Origin: Allium sativum
Lineage: Eukaryota; Streptophyta; Magnoliopsida; Asparagales; Amaryllidaceae
Direction of reading: 5' to 3'
Length of the DNA stretch: 64,000 nucleotides
Assembly (NCBI GenBank): GCA_030737875.1
Contig: CM060912.1
Coordinates: 878,005,199-878,069,198 of the forward strand
Each line of letters starts with the position of its first letter. Position 1 is the first letter of the stretch. The notes under the pieces are model-generated. The model saw only the letters and a program-made list of their open reading frames with translations. It made no database searches and was not told the DNA's origin. Shown here in pieces: positions 1 through 10,655 of the stretch. Made by a program: the position numbers and the translations under genes.

Positions 1-261
1 ATATCGAATATATTGAAAGTGAAAATATTGAATATATCGAAAGTGAAAATATTGAATATATTGAAAGTGATAATATTGAATATATTGAAAGTGAAAATAT
101 TGAATATATTGAAAGTGAAAATATCGAATATATTGAAAGTGAAAATATTGAATATATTGAAAGTGAAAGTATCGAATATATTGAAAATGAATATATCGTA
201 TATATTGAAAAATGAATATATCGTATGTATTGAAAATGAAAATATCGTATATAGTGAAAGG

Positions 262-297
<36 letters not shown>

Positions 298-800
298 TTG
301 AAAACGATGTATATGAAATATATATATGAATTGAAAACGATGTATATGAAATATATATATGAATTGAAAACGATGTATATGAAATATATATATGAATTGA
401 AAACGATGTATATGAAATATATATATGAATTGAAAACGATGTATATGAAATATTCGAATTGAAAACGATGTATATGAAATATTCGAATTGAAAACGATGT
501 ATATGAAATATTCGAATTGAAAACGATGTATATGAAATATTCGAATTGAATTGAATAGAAAACGAATTCGAAATGAATTGAATAGAAAACGAATTCGAAT
601 TGAATTGAATAGAAAACGAATTCGAATTGAATTGAATAGAAAACGAATTCGAATTGAATTGAATAGAAAACGAATTCGAATTGAATTGAATAGAAAACGA
701 ATTCGAATTGAATTGAATAGAAAATGAATTCGAAATGAATTGAATTGAAAACGAATTCGAATTGAATTGAAATTTGAATTGAATAGAAATGAATTTTAAA
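1..800 (+). repeat. Minisatellite cascade inside LTR (5' copy)
   Basis: Successive tandem repeats follow one another: a 24-bp unit (core GAATATATTGAAAGTGAAAA) to about 200; a TA run at 264-294; a 33-bp unit (core GAATTGAAAACGATGTATAT) repeated five times; a 29-bp shortened version repeated about four times; then a 27-bp unit (core GAATTGAATAGAAAACGAAT) repeated about seven times, decaying into non-repetitive sequence by about 800. Each block shares words with the next, so the series looks like stepwise slippage and rederivation. The open frame through the 24-bp block encodes an ISNILKVK repeat; it is a by-product of a unit length divisible by three. Confidence 0.9.
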
Positions 801-1623
801 ACGAATCTATAAAGAAGAATTCAATTGTGATTTGAATTGAAAAGGAAGTTGAAAATGTTTTTGAAACGAATTCAAAACTATTTATATAATTCGTTTTAAA
901 TAGAAATCGACGAACTATATATTATATATATTATATATATAATATAATGGCCTGAATAGAACGCGCCGCGCCGCGGCAGTTCGTGAATTTCGACCATTTA
1001 TTTCAAACGGACATTGCGGGAGATCCGACCGTCGGATTCTCCTAAAACCGGAACCGTTGGGTTCGTATCGAAAAGAGCTTTCTAATGAATGTTAGAAATT
1101 TGAAATCTAACGGTTGGATTTGGAATTATGTCCAAATCAAATTCGAAAAAGGTCGCTGTAAGTGCAGTTCGATGGCCATTGTTGGAAATCGACTGTACGG
1201 GCCTTGATAAAATTATTAAAAATAGTAATAATTTGTGTAAAATCATAAGAAATGATTTAGAAAGAATTGGGATGAAAAACTCCATATTTGAAAAGATAAA
1301 AATAGATTTTTATCGAAATGAACTAGTTTTGAACTAGAATTATAATTCTATTTATTTTTAAATAAATAAATTGAATTCGAAAAGGGTTTTAAAAATAACC
1401 AAAATTTCCAATGATTGCATTGGAGTGGATTTGAATCGAAATTGTCTTCGGAATATTTCGATGTTGGAATTCGTGATTATACAGGTGTTGTTATGGAAAT
1501 TTGAAAGATATATATTGATATCGTTATTTCCAATACGACATTTGTTAGTCGTAGAATTCGATATTGAATATAAGCCGATATATTTTCTATTCAGAGCCTT
1601 GTATTGAATATCGAATGTGATTT

Positions 1624-2078
1624 GGGTTTGTCGTGAATGGTGTCTTCATTAACACTGTTCTTGAACCCAGTTGAGAAATGATTAAATCTTTTTATTTAGA
1701 TTTAATGAAGTGTACCAATTAAATAACATTTAATTGGAATTGAATTGATATTGATTTTTGGGTTTATCGTGAACAGTGTTTTAAATAACACTTGTTCTTT
1801 AACCCGATAATTAATGAACGTGATTTGGGTTTGTCGTGAATGGTGTCTTCACTAACACTCTTCTTGAACCCAAGTGAGAAAAGATTAAATCTTTTTATTC
1901 AGATTTAATGAAGTGTACCAATTAAATAACATTTAATTGGAATTGAATTGATATTGATTTTTGGGTTTATCGTGAACAGTGTTTTAAATAACACTCGTTC
2001 TTTAACCCGACGATTAATGGAATGTGACTTTGGGTTTATCGTGAACCGTGTTTTTAGATGACACTGATTCTTTAACCC
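1624..2078 (+). repeat. 203-bp hairpin module, tandemly duplicated, in LTR
   Basis: Five 45-47 bp stem-loops open with GGGTT and close with AACCC (1624-1668, 1760-1805, 1827-1871, 1963-2008, 2032-2078). Between them lie two smaller perfect stems, ATTAAATCT/AGATTTAAT and CCAATTAAAT/ATTTAATTGG. The spacing of 203 bp (1624 to 1827, 1760 to 1963) shows that a module of two large and two small hairpins was duplicated. The same block recurs at 8575-9029 in the 3' LTR. A diverged version is in element B (about 30020-30540). Confidence 0.8.
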
Positions 2079-3707
2079 AGTCACAGATTAAAACTAAGTG
2101 GAGTTTTAATGAATCTTTAATTAGATTGAAAAGATCGAGAATGGAGTATCACCAGTTTTGCTCCAGGCGATAGTTAAATCTTTAATTAGATTTGAACGTG
2201 AAATTTAGAAACTAACTGTCGGTTAGCCAAGCAGAATGGTTTTCTGGATATTGATCTGATGTTGGTTTCGGCCTTCGGGGTTAATATTTGGGGAATTATT
2301 CTCTTGATTAATTTACGGTTAGTGACTAATGAATTGGAATGAGGCGTATGTTAAATTTGATTGATTGATGGTTTGGATTGTGCTCGACCAGTTTAGGAGC
2401 AGAATATGCTTTTGCATTTAGCATTGGGTTGGGTTGAAAATATCTGTGTGCTAACGCCTTGTGAAACACTTCACGATTTGACGATAAGGTGTTTAGCGAT
2501 GTTGTGTTCATTTCAAATTTAACGAATGATTGTGAAATGATATTTTTCTTAAGTGAAAAGAAATGTATTCCCGATTTTGGACAGGGAATGTTTTTATAAA
2601 AATGTTTTATAAAACAGAAAGGATTTCGAGGCCCAAAACCCGATGATTTCTAAAGTGATTTAGAAATGTATTATATGTTACATTGTGATTATTATGTTGT
2701 GAAATGATTTTCCCTACTTCGGGATATGAAATGATTTAGTATGTGACTAAAGATTCGGGTAACCCTGAGACTAAAAGTATGGGTGAGAGGGCGGTGTATG
2801 CTCTCCTGAGTGGGAGGTGCATCGTCGGTGTAGCCTACTCCTATGTGGGGTAGGTGCACATATATATATCGAGTTGCGAGGTGCGTACCCTTTGCCTTGT
2901 CGATGGGGAGCACGATATTTGGTTGCATACTTGTTTGTATGCATTGTTATGTTTTGGAATTCATATTTCCAAATGATTTGATTTGAGATCCCGAAGTGAA
3001 ATCTACTTTGATATAGAAAGTTAGATATGTATTTCAAATGATTTGAAATAAGAAATCGGGAATAAAATCCAAAGGAATAATTTCTGTAAATTGAATTGGA
3101 TTTGGAAAATCTAAGTGTGGTGATTAATCTAAATGGGTAGATTGGGATATTGCATGTTGATTGATGCATAGTAGATCCATATATCTATATTGATTGTTGT
3201 TTATACACTGGCTTTCATGGGGGTAAACCCGTTCCGCGAAAGTGGCGTGGTCCCGTGATTTGCCTTATTTTTGAACAAAGTTAACAACTGTTTTTGAGTT
3301 CTCACACCAGTCCCATGACTGACCTGTAGTTTGCTTTTCCCTTGCGAACTCGGGTGCCCCTATTTTCCACACGGGCAGTCGAGTAGTTTTATTTTGCAGA
3401 TGTTTTGAGCAGGATTCTGGATTGAAGCTTTAAGCTGTGTCCAGACATTTACAGTCTTCCGCTGTGTAGTTTATATTTCCGCTGTGCACTGTTTTACATT
3501 TATGTAAATTTATCTTCCGCTGTGTATTATATTTCGATATACTCTGATATTCTGTACTCTGATGTAACATTATTATGATGTTTATTGAAGTCTTCTGTTA
3601 TTTGTTCTGATGTGTTGTATACCCAAAGTTAGCGTATGCGGGATTCGAACGGTCTTGGTCGGTTTAGCGATCGATTAGGTCCGGGCGAAATCCGTGTCGT
3701 TACAACG

Positions 3708-3719
3708 TGGTATCAGAGC
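3708..3719 (+). other. Primer-binding site, initiator tRNA-Met type
   Basis: TGGTATCAGAGC begins three bases after the 5' LTR end. It matches the complement of the 3' end of plant initiator tRNA-Met, the usual primer for many plant LTR retrotransposons. Confidence 0.92.
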
Positions 3720-3770
3720 TTTGGTTAAACTCAAATCTTTGGGGTACAACTCGTTTGAACAGAATAAAAG

Positions 3771-3890
3771 ACTCATCAGAGGTAGGATTAGTAATGTCCT
3801 ATAAAAGAATCCTCATTAGAGATAGAATCAGTAGCATTCTAGAATGAGTGACTCGTTAGAGATGGGGTTAGAAATGCCCTAGAATGAGTC
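3771..3890 (+). repeat. Three 40-bp repeats, each holding a 6-bp stem / 7-nt loop hairpin
   Basis: The stem arms start at 3783, 3823 and 3863, exactly 40 bp apart. The arms are TAGGAT/GTCCTA, TAGAAT/ATTCTA and TGGGGT/GCCCTA, with loops TAGTAAT, CAGTAGC and TAGAAAT. The stem sequences differ but pairing is kept, with some G-U pairs. Element B has two more at the same distance from its primer-binding site. A position ~75 nt downstream of the primer site would suit a packaging or dimerisation signal; this is inference. Confidence 0.75.
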
Positions 3891-4494
3891 GAGAGTTATT
3901 TGTTTATGAATAACGTATTTGTGATTATATATAATCTGATTTTAGAAAATATGATTTTAAATATATAAAATTATATATTTGAAAATATAATCAATTAATT
4001 GATTGATGTTTGTGTTGTTGGTTTATTTGTTTGATAATTTTTAACCATTTAGCCAATTGAACCAAATAGTAAACTGTATTGAAAATTGGTCGCATTTGCT
4101 TGCATATACATATACTTACTTTGAACAGGTCATAGCAAGGAGGCTAGAGCAGAGAATAAAATTTGTTTGCCCGACAAATAGGTACATGTTTACTACATAA
4201 TTTCCTGTTTTGTTTGGGTGATGATGATTTTGTGAGCCTATTGGCTAGCCGCTTGGCTTTTTCTTTTTCTTTTTGAGATCTGAAGGACCGGGGAAGCTAT
4301 TTGAAATTCCCCGATGCTCCCGGTGCAGGGGAGGTTATGGCGAAATTTTTCAAAAATTTAGGGTGTTAGCCAAATTTTTGAAATTTTGAAAATTCTCAGA
4401 AACTAAAGAGTTGGAGAATGGAAGCCAGATCGAGCGTAGAGTTGAATTATCAAACCACTTTCGACTTTGTTCCTTTTCGGGGACGAAAAGTTTT

Positions 4495-4507
4495 AAGTGG
4501 GGGAGAT
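4495..4507 (+). other. Polypurine tract of element A
   Basis: A purine run, AAGTGGGGGAGAT, lies immediately before the TGTAACAACCC start of the 3' LTR, where plus-strand priming is expected. Confidence 0.85.
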
Positions 4508-5356
4508 TGTAACAACCCGTAAAATCTGGGCCAGTTTAAAATTTTTATTTTGGCAATTTTAGCGAATTCTGATTATTTAATATGAATTATTTTAAATAAT
4601 ATCGACGAGAATTTATTTTGAATATAATTCGAACGTATATATTATACGCGTCGTCGTTAGAATATAAATATTTATATATAATTATAAATAGAATTGAAAA
4701 TGGCGCGGTAGTTCGATAATTCGATTTCAAACTTCAATTGAATGTACCGGGTGCAAAACAATCCGGATTTTAGTGAAACCAAAAATAATGGAATCTAATA
4801 GTGAATATCTTTCCAACGAATCCGAGAAATCAAGATTTCATATCGGGAATCAAAAGATATGTCCAGTTGAAAATTCTGAATAGTCGCTATGGAATTCAGG
4901 CCCTTAAAAATGGACATTTTGCAAATGACCTCGGATTTCGACGAAACCACTTTTGTTGGGTCCGCAGTGTAAAGTTATTGCTAGATTTCAAATTTCATAA
5001 TTTTTCGAATCAATATGTGAGCGTGGTAAAGGAAAACGTGTTTTGACCATTTCAGTTGATTTTAATCGACTGGAAATTGGTCATTTTTCAAACGGTCTCA
5101 GAATTCGACGAAACTAGTTTTGTTAGGACCGTATCGTCGATACGAAGCTAGAAAATATTTTTCTGGAATTTTTCTAGTTAGTATGTGACCCCGGTAATTT
5201 GAAATGTACGTTTAAAATTCAATATAGTGATTTAAATGAAAATTCAAAAGGAAACTGATTGTAACGATCAAATCAGCTAGCGACACATATCCCATTGTGT
5301 TCGGAATGGGGGTAAAACGCTATGGACGACAGGCGGTGGGCCTCGTTTCGAGGTCA

Positions 5357-5365
5357 TATATAAAA
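5357..5365 (+). promoter_or_regulatory. TATA box of element A LTR
   Basis: TATATAAAA is followed within 40 bp by sequence suitable for a transcription start. It is the best TATA match in the upstream part of the LTR. Transcript start is inferred at about 5390. Confidence 0.55.
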
Positions 5366-5514
5366 GTCAACCCTAGTGCAAATTTAAGTAATTAAAAAAT
5401 AAAATAAAATAATAAAAAAATAATAAACTTCTCCCCTTTTCTTCTGCCTTGGCCCCCCCCGATCATTTATCAGTGAAATAAAAAAAAAAAAAAAAAAAAA
5501 CCTAGGAACTAAAT

Positions 5515-5724
5515 CAAGCCGCCGCCCGATCCTGGAAGCCACCGCCGAACCCTTCGCCGAAGCCCCTGACGCTCGAGCCGCCGACCAACCTCCTCCCACC
5601 GAACGACACCTCGGAGCCCCCACCACCCTCGCAGATCGAAGCAGCCCTCGTCGAACCCTGCCGCCCGACACCTCCGAACGCCGCCAGAACCCCTCGACTT
5701 CCCTCCTCCCCTTCGCATACCACG
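5515..5724 (+). other. GC-rich, CT-biased leader segment ending in a splice-donor-like site
   Basis: About 200 bp of strongly GC-rich, pyrimidine-biased sequence sits in an otherwise AT-rich LTR, about 150 bp below the TATA box. It ends in CACG followed by GTGAGCG, a good donor consensus, and a T-rich stretch ending in TTTTACAG follows at about 5778. It resembles a 5' exon or leader, possibly of host origin. The open frames through it on either strand are low-complexity (Pro/Arg or Gly/Arg) and I do not call them genes. Confidence 0.4.
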
Positions 5725-5876
5725 GTGAGCGTTTAATTTGATTTTATTTTGTTTTTGCTTTTTGTTTTTGTTTTACAGTGAAAGTATAAACTGTTTTTTT
5801 TTTTTTTTTTTTTTTTATATATGAATAAAAAAAACTGATTTTTGTTTTAAGTTTTCAAAACAGAAATTTTTAAAAG

Positions 5877-6130
5877 AAGTTTTAAAACTGTTTTTAAAAA
5901 AGAAATCAAAAACTGTTTTAAAAGAAATCAAAACAGAAATTTAAAAAGAGATTTAAAAACTGTTTTTAAAAAGAAATCAAAAACTGTTTTAAAAGAAATC
6001 AAAACAGAAATTTAAAAAGAGATTTAAAAACTGTTTTTAAAAAGAAATCAAAAACTGTTTTAAAAGAAATCAAAACAGAAATTTAAAAAGAGATTTAAAA
6101 ACTGTTTTTAAAAAAGAAATCAAAAACTGA
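5877..6130 (+). repeat. About 71-bp tandem repeats, A-rich
   Basis: Between three and four copies of a unit built on AAAACTGTTTTTAAAA and AAATCAAAACAGAAATTT recur every ~71 bp. Each copy contains CTGTTTT and AAAACAG about 10 bases apart, able to pair as a 7-bp stem. No coding signal is seen. Confidence 0.75.
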
Positions 6131-6835
6131 TTTGAGATAAAGTAAAACTGCATTTTTAAGAAATAAAAACTGCATTAATTTAAAAGGCAAAAACTGCATT
6201 TTTAAAAAAATAAAAACTGCATTTTTCTAGAAGATGAAAACTATTTTTCTAAAAGGAAAAAAAATGCATTGTGAAAGAGAATAAGAAAGGAAAAAAAACT
6301 GTTTTCTTTATAAAAGAGTTTTTAAAACAGTTTTTTTTAAAAAGAAGTAAGATATGATTCTTATATTTTTAAAGCAATAAAAATATAATTTTTACATCAT
6401 AAGAATATTAAAAATATAATCTTTGTTTTTAAAATATGATCTTTATATATTGAATAACATAGTAAAAATTCGATTTTTACTTATGTAGAGAATACGGGAA
6501 ACGAAAGCGACAAGAAGACGAAATAGACGAAGATTTACATAAAGGAAGAGTCGTGTGAGTGGATAGCTATTGGTGAGGATTTCTCACTCTTCAATTTCTT
6601 TTTAAAATTTTATATATATGTGTTGAAAGTGGAAGTGAATTGCTATATATAAATATCTATATATATATATATATACGCCCCTCGTCCACAAACCATGGAC
6701 GATATTTATTGGTTGAAATTGTTGTGAAAATTGATTGATAGCGAAGTGAAATAACATATATATGAAGGGTGAAATATATATATATAGCGAAGTGAAATAA
6801 CATATATATGAAGAGTGAAATTTATATATATATAT

Positions 6836-7204
6836 AGCGAAGTGAAAATATCGAATATATTGAAAGTGAAAATATTGAATATATCGAAAGTGAAAATATT
6901 GAATATATTGAAAGTGAAAATATTGAATATATTGAAAGTGAAAATATCGAATATATTGAAAGTGAAAATATTGAATATATCGAAAGTGAAAATATTGAAT
7001 ATATTGAAAGTGATAATATTGAATATATTGAAAGTGAAAATATTGAATATATTGAAAGTGAAAATATCGAATATATTGAAAGTGAAAATATTGAATATAT
7101 TGAAAGTGAAAGTATCGAATATATTGAAAATGAATATATCGTATATATTGAAAAATGAATATATCGTATGTATTGAAAATGAAAATATCGTATATAGTGA
7201 AAGG

Positions 7205-7248
<44 letters not shown>

Positions 7249-7750
7249 TTGAAAACGATGTATATGAAATATATATATGAATTGAAAACGATGTATATGA
7301 AATATATATATGAATTGAAAACGATGTATATGAAATATATATATGAATTGAAAACGATGTATATGAAATATATATATGAATTGAAAACGATGTATATGAA
7401 ATATTCGAATTGAAAACGATGTATATGAAATATTCGAATTGAAAACGATGTATATGAAATATTCGAATTGAAAACGATGTATATGAAATATTCGAATTGA
7501 ATTGAATAGAAAACGAATTCGAAATGAATTGAATAGAAAACGAATTCGAATTGAATTGAATAGAAAACGAATTCGAATTGAATTGAATAGAAAACGAATT
7601 CGAATTGAATTGAATAGAAAACGAATTCGAATTGAATTGAATAGAAAACGAATTCGAATTGAATTGAATAGAAAATGAATTCGAAATGAATTGAATTGAA
7701 AACGAATTCGAATTGAATTGAAATTTGAATTGAATAGAAATGAATTTTAA
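6836..7750 (+). repeat. Minisatellite cascade inside LTR (3' copy)
   Basis: This is the full-length version of the cascade at 1-800: 24-bp units from about 6836 to 7140, a TA run at 7208-7245 (8 bp longer than its partner), then 33-bp, 29-bp and 27-bp blocks. Beyond the AT run the two copies match, so the difference probably arose by slippage after insertion. Confidence 0.9.
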
Positions 7751-8574
7751 AACGAATCTATAAAGAAGAATTCAATTGTGATTTGAATTGAAAAGGAAGT
7801 TGAAAATGTTTTTGAAACGAATTCAAAACTATTTATATAATTCGTTTTAAATAGAAATCGACGAACTATATATTATATATATTATATATATAATATAATG
7901 GCCTGAATAGAACGCGCCGCGCCGCGGCAGTTCGTGAATTTCGACCATTTATTTCAAACGGACATTGCGGGAGATCCGACCGTCGGATTCTCCTAAAACC
8001 GGAACCGTTGGGTTCGTATCGAAAAGAGCTTTCTAATGAATGTTAGAAATTTGAAATCTAACGGTTGGATTTGGAATTATGTCCAAATCAAATTCGAAAA
8101 AGGTCGCTGTAAGTGCAGTTCGATGGCCATTGTTGGAAATCGACTGTACGGGCCTTGATAAAATTATTAAAAATAGTAATAATTTGTGTAAAATCATAAG
8201 AAATGATTTAGAAAGAATTGGGATGAAAAACTCCATATTTGAAAAGATAAAAATAGATTTTTATCGAAATGAACTAGTTTTGAACTAGAATTATAATTCT
8301 ATTTATTTTTAAATAAATAAATTGAATTCGAAAAGGGTTTTAAAAATAACCAAAATTTCCAATGATTGCATTGGAGTGGATTTGAATCGAAATTGTCTTC
8401 GGAATATTTCGATGTTGGAATTCGTGATTATACAGGTGTTGTTATGGAAATTTGAAAGATATATATTGATATCGTTATTTCCAATACGACATTTGTTAGT
8501 CGTAGAATTCGATATTGAATATAAGCCGATATATTTTCTATTCAGAGCCTTGTATTGAATATCGAATGTGATTT

Positions 8575-9029
8575 GGGTTTGTCGTGAATGGTGTCTTCAT
8601 TAACACTGTTCTTGAACCCAGTTGAGAAATGATTAAATCTTTTTATTTAGATTTAATGAAGTGTACCAATTAAATAACATTTAATTGGAATTGAATTGAT
8701 ATTGATTTTTGGGTTTATCGTGAACAGTGTTTTAAATAACACTTGTTCTTTAACCCGATAATTAATGAACGTGATTTGGGTTTGTCGTGAATGGTGTCTT
8801 CACTAACACTCTTCTTGAACCCAAGTGAGAAAAGATTAAATCTTTTTATTCAGATTTAATGAAGTGTACCAATTAAATAACATTTAATTGGAATTGAATT
8901 GATATTGATTTTTGGGTTTATCGTGAACAGTGTTTTAAATAACACTCGTTCTTTAACCCGACGATTAATGGAATGTGACTTTGGGTTTATCGTGAACCGT
9001 GTTTTTAGATGACACTGATTCTTTAACCC
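8575..9029 (+). repeat. 203-bp hairpin module, 3' LTR copy
   Basis: This block equals 1624-2078 at the constant 6,951-bp offset, with the same five GGGTT...AACCC stem-loops. Confidence 0.8.
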
Positions 9030-10655
9030 AGTCACAGATTAAAACTAAGTGGAGTTTTAATGAATCTTTAATTAGATTGAAAAGATCGAGAATGGAGTAT
9101 CACCAGTTTTGCTCCAGGCGATAGTTAAATCTTTAATTAGATTTGAACGTGAAATTTAGAAACTAACTGTCGGTTAGCCAAGCAGAATGGTTTTCTGGAT
9201 ATTGATCTGATGTTGGTTTCGGCCTTCGGGGTTAATATTTGGGGAATTATTCTCTTGATTAATTTACGGTTAGTGACTAATGAATTGGAATGAGGCGTAT
9301 GTTAAATTTGATTGATTGATGGTTTGGATTGTGCTCGACCAGTTTAGGAGCAGAATATGCTTTTGCATTTAGCATTGGGTTGGGTTGAAAATATCTGTGT
9401 GCTAACGCCTTGTGAAACACTTCACGATTTGACGATAAGGTGTTTAGCGATGTTGTGTTCATTTCAAATTTAACGAATGATTGTGAAATGATATTTTTCT
9501 TAAGTGAAAAGAAATGTATTCCCGATTTTGGACAGGGAATGTTTTTATAAAAATGTTTTATAAAACAGAAAGGATTTCGAGGCCCAAAACCCGATGATTT
9601 CTAAAGTGATTTAGAAATGTATTATATGTTACATTGTGATTATTATGTTGTGAAATGATTTTCCCTACTTCGGGATATGAAATGATTTAGTATGTGACTA
9701 AAGATTCGGGTAACCCTGAGACTAAAAGTATGGGTGAGAGGGCGGTGTATGCTCTCCTGAGTGGGAGGTGCATCGTCGGTGTAGCCTACTCCTATGTGGG
9801 GTAGGTGCACATATATATATCGAGTTGCGAGGTGCGTACCCTTTGCCTTGTCGATGGGGAGCACGATATTTGGTTGCATACTTGTTTGTATGCATTGTTA
9901 TGTTTTGGAATTCATATTTCCAAATGATTTGATTTGAGATCCCGAAGTGAAATCTACTTTGATATAGAAAGTTAGATATGTATTTCAAATGATTTGAAAT
10001 AAGAAATCGGGAATAAAATCCAAAGGAATAATTTCTGTAAATTGAATTGGATTTGGAAAATCTAAGTGTGGTGATTAATCTAAATGGGTAGATTGGGATA
10101 TTGCATGTTGATTGATGCATAGTAGATCCATATATCTATATTGATTGTTGTTTATACACTGGCTTTCATGGGGGTAAACCCGTTCCGCGAAAGTGGCGTG
10201 GTCCCGTGATTTGCCTTATTTTTGAACAAAGTTAACAACTGTTTTTGAGTTCTCACACCAGTCCCATGACTGACCTGTAGTTTGCTTTTCCCTTGCGAAC
10301 TCGGGTGCCCCTATTTTCCACACGGGCAGTCGAGTAGTTTTATTTTGCAGATGTTTTGAGCAGGATTCTGGATTGAAGCTTTAAGCTGTGTCCAGACATT
10401 TACAGTCTTCCGCTGTGTAGTTTATATTTCCGCTGTGCACTGTTTTACATTTATGTAAATTTATCTTCCGCTGTGTATTATATTTCGATATACTCTGATA
10501 TTCTGTACTCTGATGTAACATTATTATGATGTTTATTGAAGTCTTCTGTTATTTGTTCTGATGTGTTGTATACCCAAAGTTAGCGTATGCGGGATTCGAA
10601 CGGTCTTGGTCGGTTTAGCGATCGATTAGGTCCGGGCGAAATCCGTGTCGTTACA

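Larger units (their letters stand above)
1..3704 (+). mobile_element. 5' LTR (3' part only) of giant-LTR Ty3/gypsy-type element A
   Basis: This is a near-identical copy of 6944-10655. The offset is a constant 6,951 bp from about 1082 to 3704, and 6,943 bp before an AT run that is 8 bp longer in the second copy. It ends in ...GTTACA, immediately before a tRNA-Met primer-binding site, so it is the 5' LTR. Its first ~2.4 kb lie outside the window. It has no coding capacity: the short ORFs are translations of minisatellites or are conserved only because the two LTRs are identical. The lack of visible differences between the LTRs implies a recent insertion. Confidence 0.9.
3705..4507 (+). mobile_element. 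Internal region of element A, non-coding (803 bp)
   Basis: The region is bounded by the 5' LTR end and the polypurine tract. It contains the primer-binding site, three 40-bp repeats, and 3' sequence of the kind found downstream of pol (the words GGAGGTTATGGCGAAATTTTT and GGGACGAAAAG, shared with element B). No gag, protease, reverse transcriptase, RNase H or integrase reading frame is present. The element is therefore non-autonomous and similar in concept to a LARD, but with an unusually small interior relative to its LTRs. The LTR termini TGTAAC...TTACA and the tRNA-Met site suggest a chromovirus-type (Tekay/Del-like) parent; that lineage call is inference. Confidence 0.85.
4508..10655 (+). 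mobile_element. 3' LTR of element A, complete (6,148 bp)
   Basis: It starts TGTAACAACCC directly after the polypurine tract and ends ...CGTTACA. The last ~3.7 kb duplicate 1-3704. A TATA box at 5357-5365 puts the probable start of R near 5390, which leaves about 880 bp of U3 and more than 5 kb of R plus U5. It contains a GC-rich segment (5515-5720), A-rich 71-bp repeats, the minisatellite cascade and the hairpin module. The flank after the end is AACGG; the matching left target duplication would lie outside the window. Confidence 0.9.

Noticed and set aside
2771..3169. 132-codon minus-strand frame present twice (also 9722-10120)
   Set aside because: Both copies are the same LTR. The initiator is not supported, composition is not protein-like, and duplication reflects LTR identity rather than conservation.
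5384..5723. Gly/Arg-rich minus-strand frames through the GC-rich LTR segment
   Set aside because: They are low complexity, several frames are open at once because of GC composition, and one continues through a poly-A/T run.
6815..7207. 130-codon open frame encoding ISNILKVK-type repeats
   Set aside because: It is the translation of a 24-bp minisatellite, whose length is a multiple of three. It has no non-repetitive domain and lies in an LTR.
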